Shown here: positions 26,074 to 34,058 of the stretch, one piece after another
Layout of the letters: every line of letters starts with the position of its first letter
How positions within the stretch are numbered: position 1 is the stretch's first letter
Assembly (NCBI GenBank): GCA_024401225.1
Contig: JAKSLM010000019.1
Span: 1 to 45,893, forward strand
Length of the DNA: 45,893 nucleotides
Direction of reading: 5' to 3'
Origin: Bacteroidaceae bacterium
GTDB taxonomy: Bacteria; Bacteroidota; Bacteroidia; Bacteroidales; Bacteroidaceae
The notes under the pieces: generated by a model
Told to the model about the DNA's origin: nothing
Seen by the model: the letters and a program-made list of their open reading frames with translations, nothing else
Database searches by the model: none
Program-made: the position numbers and the translations under genes

Positions 26074-26110
26074 AAACTTAAGAACGTAAAAACTCAGGAA
26101 CATAACAACT
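26064..26110 (+). repeat. 16-bp tandem repeat at the end of the small gene
   Basis: AAGAACGTAAAAACTT (26064-26079) is repeated at 26080-26095 with one change near its end, followed by a degenerate third copy (GGAACATAACAACT). It covers the last codons and stop of the small membrane-protein gene and fills the gap to the OmpH-like gene. Confidence 0.7.
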
Positions 26111-26121
26111 AAAAAATAAAA

Positions 26122-26733
26122 ATGAAAACAATCTACACAATTCTCTTTGCCGCTGCAGCATTGCTTGCTTCTTGTGGCAACAACAACGATGATGTGACAG
26201 TGGCAGGAGCCAAGGACGTTCCTGCGTCAAAGACAGAACTCAAGATAGCATACGTGCTTATCGACACCCTCACAAGCCAGTACGAGCGCTGCAAAGACCT
26301 CGAGGAGGAATTTGCCAAGAAGCGCGCCAACGCCGAGGCAACCGTGACTACCAAGGGCAAGAAGTTCGCTGCCGACGTACAGGAATTCCAACGCAAGGTG
26401 CAGCAGAACATGTTCACACAGGATCAGTACAACGCTGAGCAGGCACGCCTCCAGAAGCAGCAGGCCGACATGGAGGAGCTTCAGGCTCGCCTCACCAACA
26501 CCCTTCAGGAGGACTATGCCAAGGCATTCCAGGCACTCACCGACACCATCCAGTCATTCACAAAGCAGTATGCCAAGAAGAAGGGCTTCGACTTCATCCT
26601 CTGCAAGTCGTCAGGTATCGACAACGTGCTCTATGCCGACGAGAAGTTTGACGTCACAGCAGAAGTAGTTGCAGCACTCAACAAGCGCTACTCAAAGGAC
26701 AAGAAATCTGCTCCTGCAAAAAGCGAGAAATAA
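26122..26733 (+). CDS. OmpH/Skp-like periplasmic chaperone, lipoprotein
   Basis: A 203-residue protein with a lipoprotein signal (lipobox LLASC, Cys about residue 19) and an OmpH/Skp-type body. It begins with a strand (KIAYVLIDTL), continues with two long charged helices forming a coiled coil (roughly residues 60-150; DLEEEFAKKRANAEATV, MEELQARLTNTLQ) and closes with GFDFILCKSSGI and YADEKFDVTAEVVAALN, as in OmpH proteins. Skp holds unfolded outer-membrane proteins in the periplasm. A lipid anchor is unlike E. coli Skp but is seen in Bacteroidetes homologues. The C-terminus is Lys-rich. A terminator follows. Confidence 0.85.
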   Translation: MKTIYTILFAAAALLASCGNNNDDVTVAGAKDVPASKTELKIAYVLIDTLTSQYERCKDLEEEFAKKRANAEATVTTKGKKFAADVQEFQRKVQQNMFTQDQYNAEQARLQKQQADMEELQARLTNTLQEDYAKAFQALTDTIQSFTKQYAKKKGFDFILCKSSGIDNVLYADEKFDVTAEVVAALNKRYSKDKKSAPAKSEK

Positions 26734-26747
26734 AAACAGAAAAGTGT

Positions 26748-26771
26748 AAAAGCCCAAAGGGGGGCTTTTTT
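26748..26771. terminator. Terminator shared by convergent genes
   Basis: Stem AAAAGCCC (26748-26755) / GGGCTTTT (26762-26769) has a short loop and T runs on both strands. It ends the OmpH-like gene and overlaps the stop codon of the minus-strand gene at 26770. Confidence 0.75.
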
Positions 26772-27117
26772 ACCATCCAAACAAACTAGGCTGTTCGACC
26801 TTCACCGGTTTGACAGCCTTTTTTGTCTCTATACCATCATACTGGAAATCGTCAAAAGGCAACTCAAACTGCACGGCATACTTAGGCTTGATACGATAGT
26901 GCCCCCACTTGTCGGCACTCATGAAAGGCGACCGCTTCAGCTTGCTCTGCTTCCACAGAAACCGCTTCACCTGACCATAGATCTGCCTGTACAGCCCCTC
27001 GTCGGCAAAAAGGCTCGTATTGCTATTGTAAATAGCCCGCGCAATGTGGCACAGCTTCATGCCCTCAGGCTTAGCCGTCAGCAACTGTACAGTTTGATTA
27101 TAGTAGATGTTGTTCAT
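26770..27117 (-). CDS. Hypothetical 115-aa protein, possible winged-helix
   Basis: Not recognised. The N-terminal roughly 75 residues are helical with a layout suggesting a winged-helix fold: KLCHIARAIYNSNTSLF as a helix-turn-helix, DEGLYRQIYGQVKRFLWKQSK as a recognition-like basic helix, and SADKWGHYRIKPKY as a wing. The C-terminus has an F-D-F-rich stretch and ends SLFGW. If correct, it could be a small DNA-binding protein, but this is weak inference. Its codon use and isolated position between two plus-strand genes, with a shared terminator, support a real gene. Confidence 0.6.
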   Translation of the reverse strand: MNNIYYNQTVQLLTAKPEGMKLCHIARAIYNSNTSLFADEGLYRQIYGQVKRFLWKQSKLKRSPFMSADKWGHYRIKPKYAVQFELPFDDFQYDGIETKKAVKPVKVEQPSLFGW

Positions 27118-27231
27118 ATCTTAGCCAATAAAAAACTTATATGCGACTCCAAATATACGGACAATAATTTAAAAAACATCAACCAAACGCGATTTTTTTC
27201 CATTTTCCTCCTATTTTAAATTAATAAACTC

Positions 27232-27239
27232 TATATTTG
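27232..27239 (+). promoter_or_regulatory. -7 element of pepD
   Basis: TATATTTG matches TAnnTTTG. It lies 51 bases before the ATG at 27291 and rules out the in-frame TTG at 27237 as a start. Confidence 0.5.
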
Positions 27240-27290
27240 CATTATAATTACAAAAAATTACAAACAAAAAAACTCAACCGAATAATACAC

Positions 27291-28718
27291 ATGGAACCAA
27301 AACTCGTATTCGACTACTTCTCACAGATCAATCAAGTGCCTCGTCCATCCAAGCACGAGGAACAGATCATCGCATGGCTCGAGCAGTTCGCAGCCCAGCG
27401 CCACATCGACTGCAAGAAAGATGCAGCAGGCAACCTCCTCTACACCGTACCAGCCACCCCAGGCATGGAAACCAAGCCAACCGTCATCTTCCAGGCCCAC
27501 ATGGACATGGTGTGTGAGAAATCGTCCGATCGCGACATCAACTTCATGACCGACCCAATCCTCACATACATCGACGGCGACTGGATGCGCGCCAAAGGCA
27601 CCACACTCGGAGCCGACGACGGACTCGGCATAGCCATGGCACTCGCCTTCATCACCGACCCAGCAGTCAAGCACGGACCACTCCAGTGCCTCTTCACCGT
27701 CGATGAGGAGACAGGACTCACCGGAGCCTTCGCCCTTCAGCCAGGATTCATGAACGGCCAGTACCTCATCAACCTCGACTCAGAGGACGAAGGCGAAATC
27801 TTCATCGGTTGCGCAGGCGGAGCCAACACCACCATCACCGTGCCAGCACCACTCTGCCCACTCTCAAAGAAATACTTCCCAGTACGCATCACCGTCGACG
27901 GACTCCGTGGCGGCCACTCGGGCGACGACATACAGAAGCACCGACTCAACGCCAACAAGGCCCTCGTGCGCTTCATAGCACAGGCACAGGCCAAGTACGA
28001 CCTCCAGCTCTGCGACATCCAGGCAGGCGGACTCCACAACGCCATCCCACGCCATGCAGAAGCCATCATCGCCGTGCCATTCCCTGACAAGGAAAACCTC
28101 CGCATCGACTTCAACATCTTCTCGAGCGAACTCGAAGCCGAATTCCACGACGAGACCAAGCTGCAACTCACCCTCGAAAGCATCCAGGGCATCGACCACT
28201 GCATCGACCCAGAGCAGGCACACCGCCTCATCCTCGCCCTCCTCGCCGTCCACAACGGCGTCTACGAAATGTCCATCGACCTCCCAGGCCTCGTAGAGAC
28301 CTCGAGCAACCTCGCATCCATCCATCTCGAAGGCGAGCAAGTGCGCATCGTCACCTCCCAGCGCTCATCCATCGGATCGCAGCGTCAGGCCATGTCAGCC
28401 ATCATCCGCGCCCCATTCGAACTCATCGGAGCCACATGCGTCACAGGCGAAGGCTATCCAGGCTGGAAGCCAAACCCCGACTCCCACCTCCTCAAGGTAG
28501 CCGTCGAGCAGTACAACACCCTCTTCGGCAAAGAGCCAAAAGTCAAAGCCATCCATGCCGGCCTCGAGTGCGGACTCTTCAGCGAGAAATACCCAGGCCT
28601 CGACATGATCTCCGTAGGCCCTACCCTCCGCGGCGTACACTCACCCGACGAGTGCCTCCTCATCCCAACCGTCCAGATGGTCTACGACCACATCGTAGCC
28701 ATCCTCGCCGCCATCTAA
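27291..28718 (+). CDS. pepD: Aminoacyl-histidine dipeptidase (PepD, M20 family)
   Basis: A 475-residue cytosolic metallopeptidase of family M20C that cleaves Xaa-His and related dipeptides. Metal-binding and catalytic landmarks are HMDMV, GADDGLG, DEETG and, near the middle, GGHSGDDIQ; the late GLECGLF and SVGPTLRGVHSPDE also fit PepD. The start ATG 27291 opens with LVFDYFSQINQVPRPS, the usual N-terminus. The gene uses C-ending codons almost exclusively, giving a local GC peak that continues into prs. The start is supported by the promoter at 27232. Confidence 0.93.
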   Translation: MEPKLVFDYFSQINQVPRPSKHEEQIIAWLEQFAAQRHIDCKKDAAGNLLYTVPATPGMETKPTVIFQAHMDMVCEKSSDRDINFMTDPILTYIDGDWMRAKGTTLGADDGLGIAMALAFITDPAVKHGPLQCLFTVDEETGLTGAFALQPGFMNGQYLINLDSEDEGEIFIGCAGGANTTITVPAPLCPLSKKYFPVRITVDGLRGGHSGDDIQKHRLNANKALVRFIAQAQAKYDLQLCDIQAGGLHNAIPRHAEAIIAVPFPDKENLRIDFNIFSSELEAEFHDETKLQLTLESIQGIDHCIDPEQAHRLILALLAVHNGVYEMSIDLPGLVETSSNLASIHLEGEQVRIVTSQRSSIGSQRQAMSAIIRAPFELIGATCVTGEGYPGWKPNPDSHLLKVAVEQYNTLFGKEPKVKAIHAGLECGLFSEKYPGLDMISVGPTLRGVHSPDECLLIPTVQMVYDHIVAILAAI

Positions 28719-28849
28719 CCGCACCTGTCAAAGGCCGTTTTGATACATTACATAAACATTTGAGTCTTATTTTTCATCAATAAGGCGAAAAAAGACTGCA
28801 CATCGTAAAAAATCTTAATTATGAATTCACAACTCTTAATTAAAATTCT

Positions 28850-28857
28850 TACCTTTG
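28850..28857 (+). promoter_or_regulatory. -7 element of prs
   Basis: TACCTTTG matches TAnnTTTG and lies 31 bases before the ATG at 28889. No clear -33 element is visible. Confidence 0.5.
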
Positions 28858-28888
28858 CACCAACAAAACTATAAAACCAAAACTAGAA

Positions 28889-29827
28889 ATGAACGAAAGA
28901 AGACCTTTCAAGGTATTTTCAGGCACTAAGTCACGATACCTTGCAGAGCGTATCTGTCAGGCACTCGATTGCCCGCTCGGCAACCTCGTCATCACACACT
29001 TCGCCGACGGAGAATTTGCAGTATCATTCGAAGAAAGCATACGTGGCAAAGACGTATACCTCGTACAGTCCACATTCCCTAACAGCGACAACCTCATGGA
29101 GCTCCTCCTCATGATCGACGCAGCCAAGCGCGCTTCAGCACGTAAGATCATCGCTGTCATACCTTACTTCGGATGGGCGCGTCAGGATCGCAAGGACAAG
29201 CCACGCGTATCCATCGGAGCCAAGCTCGTAGCCGACATCCTCTCCGTAGCAGGCATCGACCGCCTCATCACCATGGACCTCCATGCCGACCAGATCCAGG
29301 GCTTCTTCAACGTACCAGTCGATCACCTCTACGGATCGCTCATCTGCATCCCATACATCGAGTCGCTCAAGCTCCCTAACCTCGTCATCGCAACCCCTGA
29401 CGTAGGCGGATCCAAGCGAGCAGCCCTCTTCTCAAAGAAGCTCCACGTGCCACTCGTGCTTTGCAACAAGACCCGTGCACGCGCCAACGTCGTTGAGAGC
29501 ATCCAGATCATCGGCGACGTCGTAGGCAAGGACGTAGTTCTCGTCGACGACATGGTCGACACCGCAGGCACCATCTGCCGTGCAGCCGACGAAATGTTCA
29601 AGGCAGGCGCCCGCAGCGTCCGCGCTGTAGCCAGCCATTGCATCATGTCAGGTCCTGCATCCGACCGCGTACAGGCATCAGCCCTCGAGGAAATCGTCTT
29701 CACCGACTCCATTCCATACTCCCAGCGTTGTGCCAAGGTCAAGCAGCTCTCCGTAGCCGACATGTTCGCCCGTGCCATCGACCGCGTATCGCGCGACGCA
29801 AGCGTATCGGAGGAATTCGACTTCTAA
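28889..29827 (+). CDS. prs: Ribose-phosphate pyrophosphokinase (PRPP synthase)
   Basis: 312 residues, complete. It makes phosphoribosyl pyrophosphate from ribose-5-phosphate and ATP for nucleotide, histidine and NAD synthesis. Landmarks are the flexible-loop/ATP region YFGWARQDRKDKPR, the metal-binding MDLHADQIQGFFNVPVDHL, TPDVGG, and the PRPP-binding loop VVLVDDMVDTAGTI. It has strong C-ending codon bias, as expected for a highly expressed gene. A terminator follows 30 bases after the stop and marks the edge of the conserved chromosome before the polysaccharide island. Confidence 0.97.
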   Translation: MNERRPFKVFSGTKSRYLAERICQALDCPLGNLVITHFADGEFAVSFEESIRGKDVYLVQSTFPNSDNLMELLLMIDAAKRASARKIIAVIPYFGWARQDRKDKPRVSIGAKLVADILSVAGIDRLITMDLHADQIQGFFNVPVDHLYGSLICIPYIESLKLPNLVIATPDVGGSKRAALFSKKLHVPLVLCNKTRARANVVESIQIIGDVVGKDVVLVDDMVDTAGTICRAADEMFKAGARSVRAVASHCIMSGPASDRVQASALEEIVFTDSIPYSQRCAKVKQLSVADMFARAIDRVSRDASVSEEFDF

Positions 29828-29856
29828 CACATCAATAGAAATACCAAACAAAGCAA

Positions 29857-29896
29857 AGGCTCCCGGCACATCAACGTGTCGGGAGCCTTCTTTTTT
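29857..29896 (+). terminator. Strong intrinsic terminator after prs
   Basis: A GC-rich stem AGGCTCCCGGCACA (29857-29870) / TGTCGGGAGCCT (29877-29888) with a short loop is followed by TCTTTTTT. Confidence 0.88.
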
Positions 29897-30131
29897 AATA
29901 GACGATTAATAATTAGTCCCCTCCTCGCATGGCGCTCCCCCATCCCCTCTCTAAGCCTAGCCCAATAGAAACAAAAGCTTTTAATAAAGCCCTAATAGCC
30001 CACTTTCCCCACTTCCACAAGAATAGGGGAAATATGCATGATAAGCAGCGAATTTCTGCTATATACGACTTAAAAGATGCCAAAAACGTTATTCATAGCA
30101 GGAAATTCCCGCACACCGAATTTCAAACAAC

Positions 30132-30197
30132 ATATACTATCCTATTGAATAAGATATACTATCCTATTGCGGAAGATATACTATCTTATTTGCTATA
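30132..30197 (+). repeat. 22-bp tandem repeat, about three copies
   Basis: ATATACTATCCTATTGAATAAG (30132-30153) is followed by a near copy at 30154-30175 and a third, more diverged copy from 30176. The copies share the core ATATACTATCxTATT. Confidence 0.8.
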
Positions 30198-30253
30198 AGA
30201 CATAGTCTTATCTTGAAAACCTTATTTAGTATGTCATTCATGTATATTCAATC

Positions 30254-30340
30254 TACATACCTACATACCAATATACATGCATATACAGGCGTTCAGCGTA
30301 CTGATATTCTGGCATTTATACATCCGCATGTAGGTATGTA
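30254..30340. repeat. Perfect 13-bp inverted repeat
   Basis: TACATACCTACAT at 30254-30266 and its exact complement at 30328-30340 are separated by 61 bases rich in ATGCAT-like alternating sequence. There is no T run after it, so it is not an intrinsic terminator. Confidence 0.7.
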
Positions 30341-30419
30341 TATAGAAAACACACTTTTTCGCATGTTATAATCGCTTCTTTGGTGGGAACATCCTCATGC
30401 CAGAGCCATGTAACTGAAG

Positions 30420-30708
30420 TGGGGTAAGTGTACATTTATGGGTATTTTCCGAGAGACGATTCGGCGATAACGCATACTGCGGAACTGTCCCAGAGAATCA
30501 TAACAGCGACATAGTAATCGACCTGATGCTAAAGGATTACAACTTCAATCACTCCCCACAACTCATGAAGAGCGATTTCAAGCAACAACTCAAGGCATGG
30601 ATTGAATGTCAGGAAGGTGTGGAATTCAATCCTCTTGACAAGTGCAACAACAAACAAAACCGTCGCATCAGGTACAAAACTAGCTCGTTCGAGAGTATAC
30701 CAGTATAA
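30420..30708 (+). pseudogene. Open reading-frame remnant of unknown origin
   Basis: An open frame continues from an in-frame stop at 30414 to TAA at 30708, with a coherent translation: SVHLWVFSERRFGDNAYCG, then DIVIDLMLKDYNFNHSPQLM, ending RYKTSSFESIP. The only ATG in a sensible position is at 30526, which would drop the N-terminal third. I do not recognise the family. The lack of a start, a truncated look and the position at an island edge suggest the 3' remnant of a gene displaced when the locus was acquired. A short real gene starting at 30526 cannot be excluded. Confidence 0.35.
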
Positions 30709-30852
30709 TCAAGCAGGACAACGACATCGATTTGTCGTGATCCTGTTAATGATTATTCCTTAAAATTTACATTTACAAGCACAGAGTGTTAAAAAATCTA
30801 TACGAAACAGCATTTTTATCGAATCAATTGATCCCAATAGTGATATTTTTAT

Positions 30853-30860
30853 TAACTTTG
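30853..30860 (+). promoter_or_regulatory. Likely promoter of the polysaccharide operon
   Basis: TAACTTTG matches TAnnTTTG, with ATTG 22 bases upstream as a poor -33 element. It lies 116 bases before the first glycosyltransferase and is the only candidate in the 30709-30975 gap. Confidence 0.4.
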
Positions 30861-30975
30861 TGAACTTTAGTTGCTAATCGCTTAAAAATTCTCCAATTAT
30901 AGTTATAGCAATAGCATCAGTACCTATACTCAAAGGTGCTACATCTGATTGATTCGAACAACAAATGAAGGTGAC

Positions 30976-31968
30976 ATGATATTTAATTTTACAATCATCA
31001 TCCCACACTATAATATTCCTGGTCTACTAATCAGGTGCGTTAACTCTATTCCTATTCGTGAAGATATTCAGGTGATTGTTGTAGATGATGGAAGTATCGA
31101 GGGGGAAAATTATCCTCGCAATTATAAGGAGTTAACAAGACCGTATCTTGAATATTATCATTATGACCAGCATATCAATGCGGGGTATGCAAGAAATGTT
31201 GGTTTGAAACATGCAAAGGGCAAATGGCTTATTTTTGCCGATGCGGATGATTTTTTCACCGATGAATTTTTACATATTCTTGATGAACACCTGAATGCTG
31301 AAGAGGATATATTATTCTTCAAGTCAACATCATGTTATTCTAACGACCTGTCAAAAAAAACTGATCGAGCAGAGTTACAAAATAGTTTCATAAATGACTT
31401 ATTAAGTTCTAAGGGCGGATCGGAAGAAAACATCAGATTATATTATGTATCTCCATGGGGTAAGTTTATCAAGAAGAAATTAGTGGATGAATATCAGATT
31501 AAATTTGCTGAAGTTGAATATGCAAACGACATCTATTTCTCTGTGATGACAGGTTTGAAAGCAGACAAGATTATGTGCTTTGACGAACTACTGTATGTGA
31601 TAACTTATCGTCCAGGATCATTAACGAGTAAACGTTTCAAGAGTGCAAAAGAACTTAGGACTAGAATAGAAGTATTATTTCAAGCACAGAAAATAATAAC
31701 AGATAGTGGATATAAACTGGAAGTACAACCTGCAACAATTTATCTTCCGCAAGCAGTTGCGACTAATCCTATTGTGTTTTGGGAATACTGGAATAAATTA
31801 TCCTCTAGTGGTCTTACCAAAAAAAATGCTTTCATTAATATAGTGTCAAAAAGACGCTGGCTAGTGAAGTCAGTTTTTGTACTGATGTTTATTCTTACAA
31901 GTCCCTTGTCGCTGTTTTCTCGTTTTATGAAGCAAGATGTAGGCATTTGCTCCAGAATAAATTATTGA
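30976..31968 (+). CDS. GT2 family glycosyltransferase
   Basis: A 330-residue GT-A fold enzyme. The N-terminus reads FTIIIPHYN, followed by VIVVDDGSIEG, then the family signature YARNVGLKHAKGKWLIFADADDFF with the metal-binding DxD-like acidic cluster. It would transfer a sugar from a nucleotide donor in building the repeat unit. Its C-terminus has one hydrophobic segment (WLVKSVFVLMFILTSPLSLF) that may bind the membrane. I chose ATG 30976, preceded by GAAGGTGAC, over an upstream in-frame TTG (30949). AT-rich codon use contrasts sharply with prs. Confidence 0.88.
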   Translation: MIFNFTIIIPHYNIPGLLIRCVNSIPIREDIQVIVVDDGSIEGENYPRNYKELTRPYLEYYHYDQHINAGYARNVGLKHAKGKWLIFADADDFFTDEFLHILDEHLNAEEDILFFKSTSCYSNDLSKKTDRAELQNSFINDLLSSKGGSEENIRLYYVSPWGKFIKKKLVDEYQIKFAEVEYANDIYFSVMTGLKADKIMCFDELLYVITYRPGSLTSKRFKSAKELRTRIEVLFQAQKIITDSGYKLEVQPATIYLPQAVATNPIVFWEYWNKLSSSGLTKKNAFINIVSKRRWLVKSVFVLMFILTSPLSLFSRFMKQDVGICSRINY

Positions 31969-32039
31969 TGTGGTAATACGACTGATTATAATGTTCATGT
32001 GGACAAACTGTTGGGAGGCCGCTCCAATGTTTCTAAATA

Positions 32040-33110
32040 ATGAATGACATGAAAATAGGTATATTAACATTTCATACTGCACGCAATTATGGTGCTGTTC
32101 TTCAATGCTATGCTCTGCAGGAAACACTAAAGCAATTAGGTCATGATGTAGAAATCATAGATTATCGCCAGAAATGGATTGAATCTATTTATACAACTTT
32201 TAGTTTCCATGTCCTTGCACACAGAAAAGGCTTAAGGAATAAACTGCAATATCTGAAAAACGCCAATAACAGAAGATTAAGAAATAAGCGTTTTAGTGGC
32301 TTTGTTAAACACAATTTACAGTTATCAGAACCATGCAATACTGAGCATAATATTCCACAGAGTTATGACTACTATATCATTGGCAGCGATCAACTCTGGA
32401 GTACAATTTGTTTAGGAGGAACGTTTGATCCCGTATATTGGGGTGATTTCTGTCATCCAAAAAATAGTCGGATAATAGGATATGCAATAAGTTTAGATAA
32501 AGGTTCTATAGACCAAATTGTTAGTAAAAAAATTCCACTCTTTAGTAATTTTTCTTCTCTTTCTCTCCGAGAAAGTTCTGCCATTGAGTCGTTCAAAAGT
32601 ATTAGTACTTTGCCTTTACGGTTAGCAATAGATCCTACTTTATTATGCAAAAGTACAATCTGGGAAGGTTTGATTAATCACGAATACAAGGACCGTAAGT
32701 ATATTGTCTTGTATCAAGTAAGATACCCTATTGAGCGTACATTATTATTTAAAAAGTCTAGAAGACTTGCTTTGCAATATGGTTATGAATTGATAATATT
32801 GTATCCAACACAATATACAGTAGAAGATTTTATATCCATAATTAAATATGCACAGTGTGTAATAACATCGTCTTTTCATGCAACAGTTTTCTCTTTGGTT
32901 TTTGGAACTCCTTTCTACACATACAACCTAAATGATGGAAGGGACGATAGAAACAAGGATCTTTTGGAGCAGGTTGGATGTCTTGATCGAGCAGTCGAAA
33001 TAAGCTTCGAGCCAAAGAAGATAATACCATTGAATAAACAAATGATTGATGCAAACTTAGAGATAATAAGAAAATCATCACTTGAATTCTTGACATCTTC
33101 TTTGAAATAA
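32040..33110 (+). CDS. Polysaccharide pyruvyl transferase family protein (first copy)
   Basis: The 356-residue protein belongs to the PS_pyruv_trans family, whose members attach pyruvate from phosphoenolpyruvate as a ketal or related group on a glycan. Landmarks are the opening KIGILTFHTARNYGAVLQCYALQ, YYIIGSDQLWS and the late TSSFHATVFSLVFGTPFYTY, which together carry the conserved sugar/PEP-binding core. It shares this layout with the second copy at 36631 but is only a distant relative. ATG 32040 or 32049 could be the start. The 72 bases before it contain no clear gene. Confidence 0.85.
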   Translation: MNDMKIGILTFHTARNYGAVLQCYALQETLKQLGHDVEIIDYRQKWIESIYTTFSFHVLAHRKGLRNKLQYLKNANNRRLRNKRFSGFVKHNLQLSEPCNTEHNIPQSYDYYIIGSDQLWSTICLGGTFDPVYWGDFCHPKNSRIIGYAISLDKGSIDQIVSKKIPLFSNFSSLSLRESSAIESFKSISTLPLRLAIDPTLLCKSTIWEGLINHEYKDRKYIVLYQVRYPIERTLLFKKSRRLALQYGYELIILYPTQYTVEDFISIIKYAQCVITSSFHATVFSLVFGTPFYTYNLNDGRDDRNKDLLEQVGCLDRAVEISFEPKKIIPLNKQMIDANLEIIRKSSLEFLTSSLK

Positions 33111-33137
33111 TTGATTGATAAACTAAATGTTATTTAT

Positions 33138-33965
33138 ATGAAAACTAAAATTAACAATTTTATTAAATATATAAAACACGGAGGTGTAACGAATGTAAAT
33201 GTCACATTTGTAAATCCTTCAGAAAGATATGTAGGGAAAAAAGTCTTCGTCTCTGGAGCTAGTGAAGGGATAGGAAAAGCTATTGCTATTGCTTATCTAA
33301 ATGAAGGTGCAGAAGTAATAGTAACTGGACGTGCAAGGACAAAGCTTGAGGTTCTAGAAAACGAACTAGCGTGCAATAGGTTACATACTTATGTATGGGA
33401 TGCATCCGATTTCGCTCTTTACAATACTAAATTTATGGAGATGATAGAAATAATGGGGCATATTGATATATTTATAAATAATGTTGGAGGTGGAATCACA
33501 AAATATGAGGCAGGGTTGGATTATCCAGAAGATGTTCTTGATAGTACTTTTCAGTTGAATTCAAAAAGTATGTTTCTGTTGTGTCAGCTTGAAGGAAAAT
33601 ATATGATTAATAATAATATACATGGCAATATCCTAAATATCACATCGGTTGCTGGTTTCAAAAAGCAGTTTAATCCTTATGCAATGGCAAAATGGGGATG
33701 TAATGCTATTACTGGAGGACTTGCAAGAAAACTTATCCAAAATGATATTGTTGTAAATGGAATTGCCCCAGGTACTTGTTTGACCTCTAACCCTGCGATA
33801 CCACAAGGAAGGGTGTTTAATGAAAATGCTTATTTCCGTGGACATCCATCGCATAGGTTTACTATGCCAGAGGAGATAGCAAAAGCAGCCCTCTATTTGA
33901 CGAGTGGAGAAGCTCGACAAATTGTTGGATATGTATTACCTATTGATGGGGGATCCGCAATATGA
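33138..33965 (+). CDS. SDR family oxidoreductase (first copy) with N-terminal tail
   Basis: A 275-residue short-chain dehydrogenase/reductase. The NAD(P)-binding glycine motif is GASEGIG (40-46), then NNVGGG, a catalytic Ser at about 170 and YAMAK (Tyr 181, Lys 185); the end IDGGSAI is typical. Unlike most SDRs, about 35 residues precede the Rossmann core (KINNFIKYIKHGG then VTNVNVTFVNP), and the second copy has a similar tail. It would reduce a ketone or oxidise an alcohol, probably on a sugar or acyl intermediate. The start ATG 33138 is preferred to the TTG at 33111 that directly follows the previous stop. Confidence 0.88.
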   Translation: MKTKINNFIKYIKHGGVTNVNVTFVNPSERYVGKKVFVSGASEGIGKAIAIAYLNEGAEVIVTGRARTKLEVLENELACNRLHTYVWDASDFALYNTKFMEMIEIMGHIDIFINNVGGGITKYEAGLDYPEDVLDSTFQLNSKSMFLLCQLEGKYMINNNIHGNILNITSVAGFKKQFNPYAMAKWGCNAITGGLARKLIQNDIVVNGIAPGTCLTSNPAIPQGRVFNENAYFRGHPSHRFTMPEEIAKAALYLTSGEARQIVGYVLPIDGGSAI

Positions 33966-34058
33966 AGCTTATTCATTAATGCCTCAAGTTTTTTCATGGA
34001 TATTAATCTTTTTTGCTGAAAGTTGTTATATTGACATTTATAAGACGTTTTCGAGAAT

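Larger units (their letters stand above)
29897..30419. other. Gene-poor junction with repeats, no convincing gene
   Basis: AT-rich sequence between the prs terminator and a reading-frame remnant. It holds an imperfect inverted repeat (30050-30062 with 30095-30108), a 22-bp tandem repeat (30132-30197) and a perfect 13-bp inverted repeat (30254-30266 with 30328-30340). An 89-codon open frame at 29929-30198 overlaps these repeats and does not look like a protein. This is the left boundary of the acquired polysaccharide locus. Confidence 0.6.

Noticed and set aside
30132-30197. Possible CRISPR array
   Set aside because: The units are directly adjacent without spacers and there are no cas genes; it is a simple tandem repeat.
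29929-30198. 89-codon open frame after prs
   Set aside because: It spans an inverted repeat and the tandem array, with repeated residues reflecting DNA repeats. There is no recognisable protein pattern or promoter.
31969-32039. Short coding-like tail (DKLLGGRSNVSK) before the first pyruvyl transferase gene
   Set aside because: Only about 19 codons and no start or family match; not enough to call a gene remnant.
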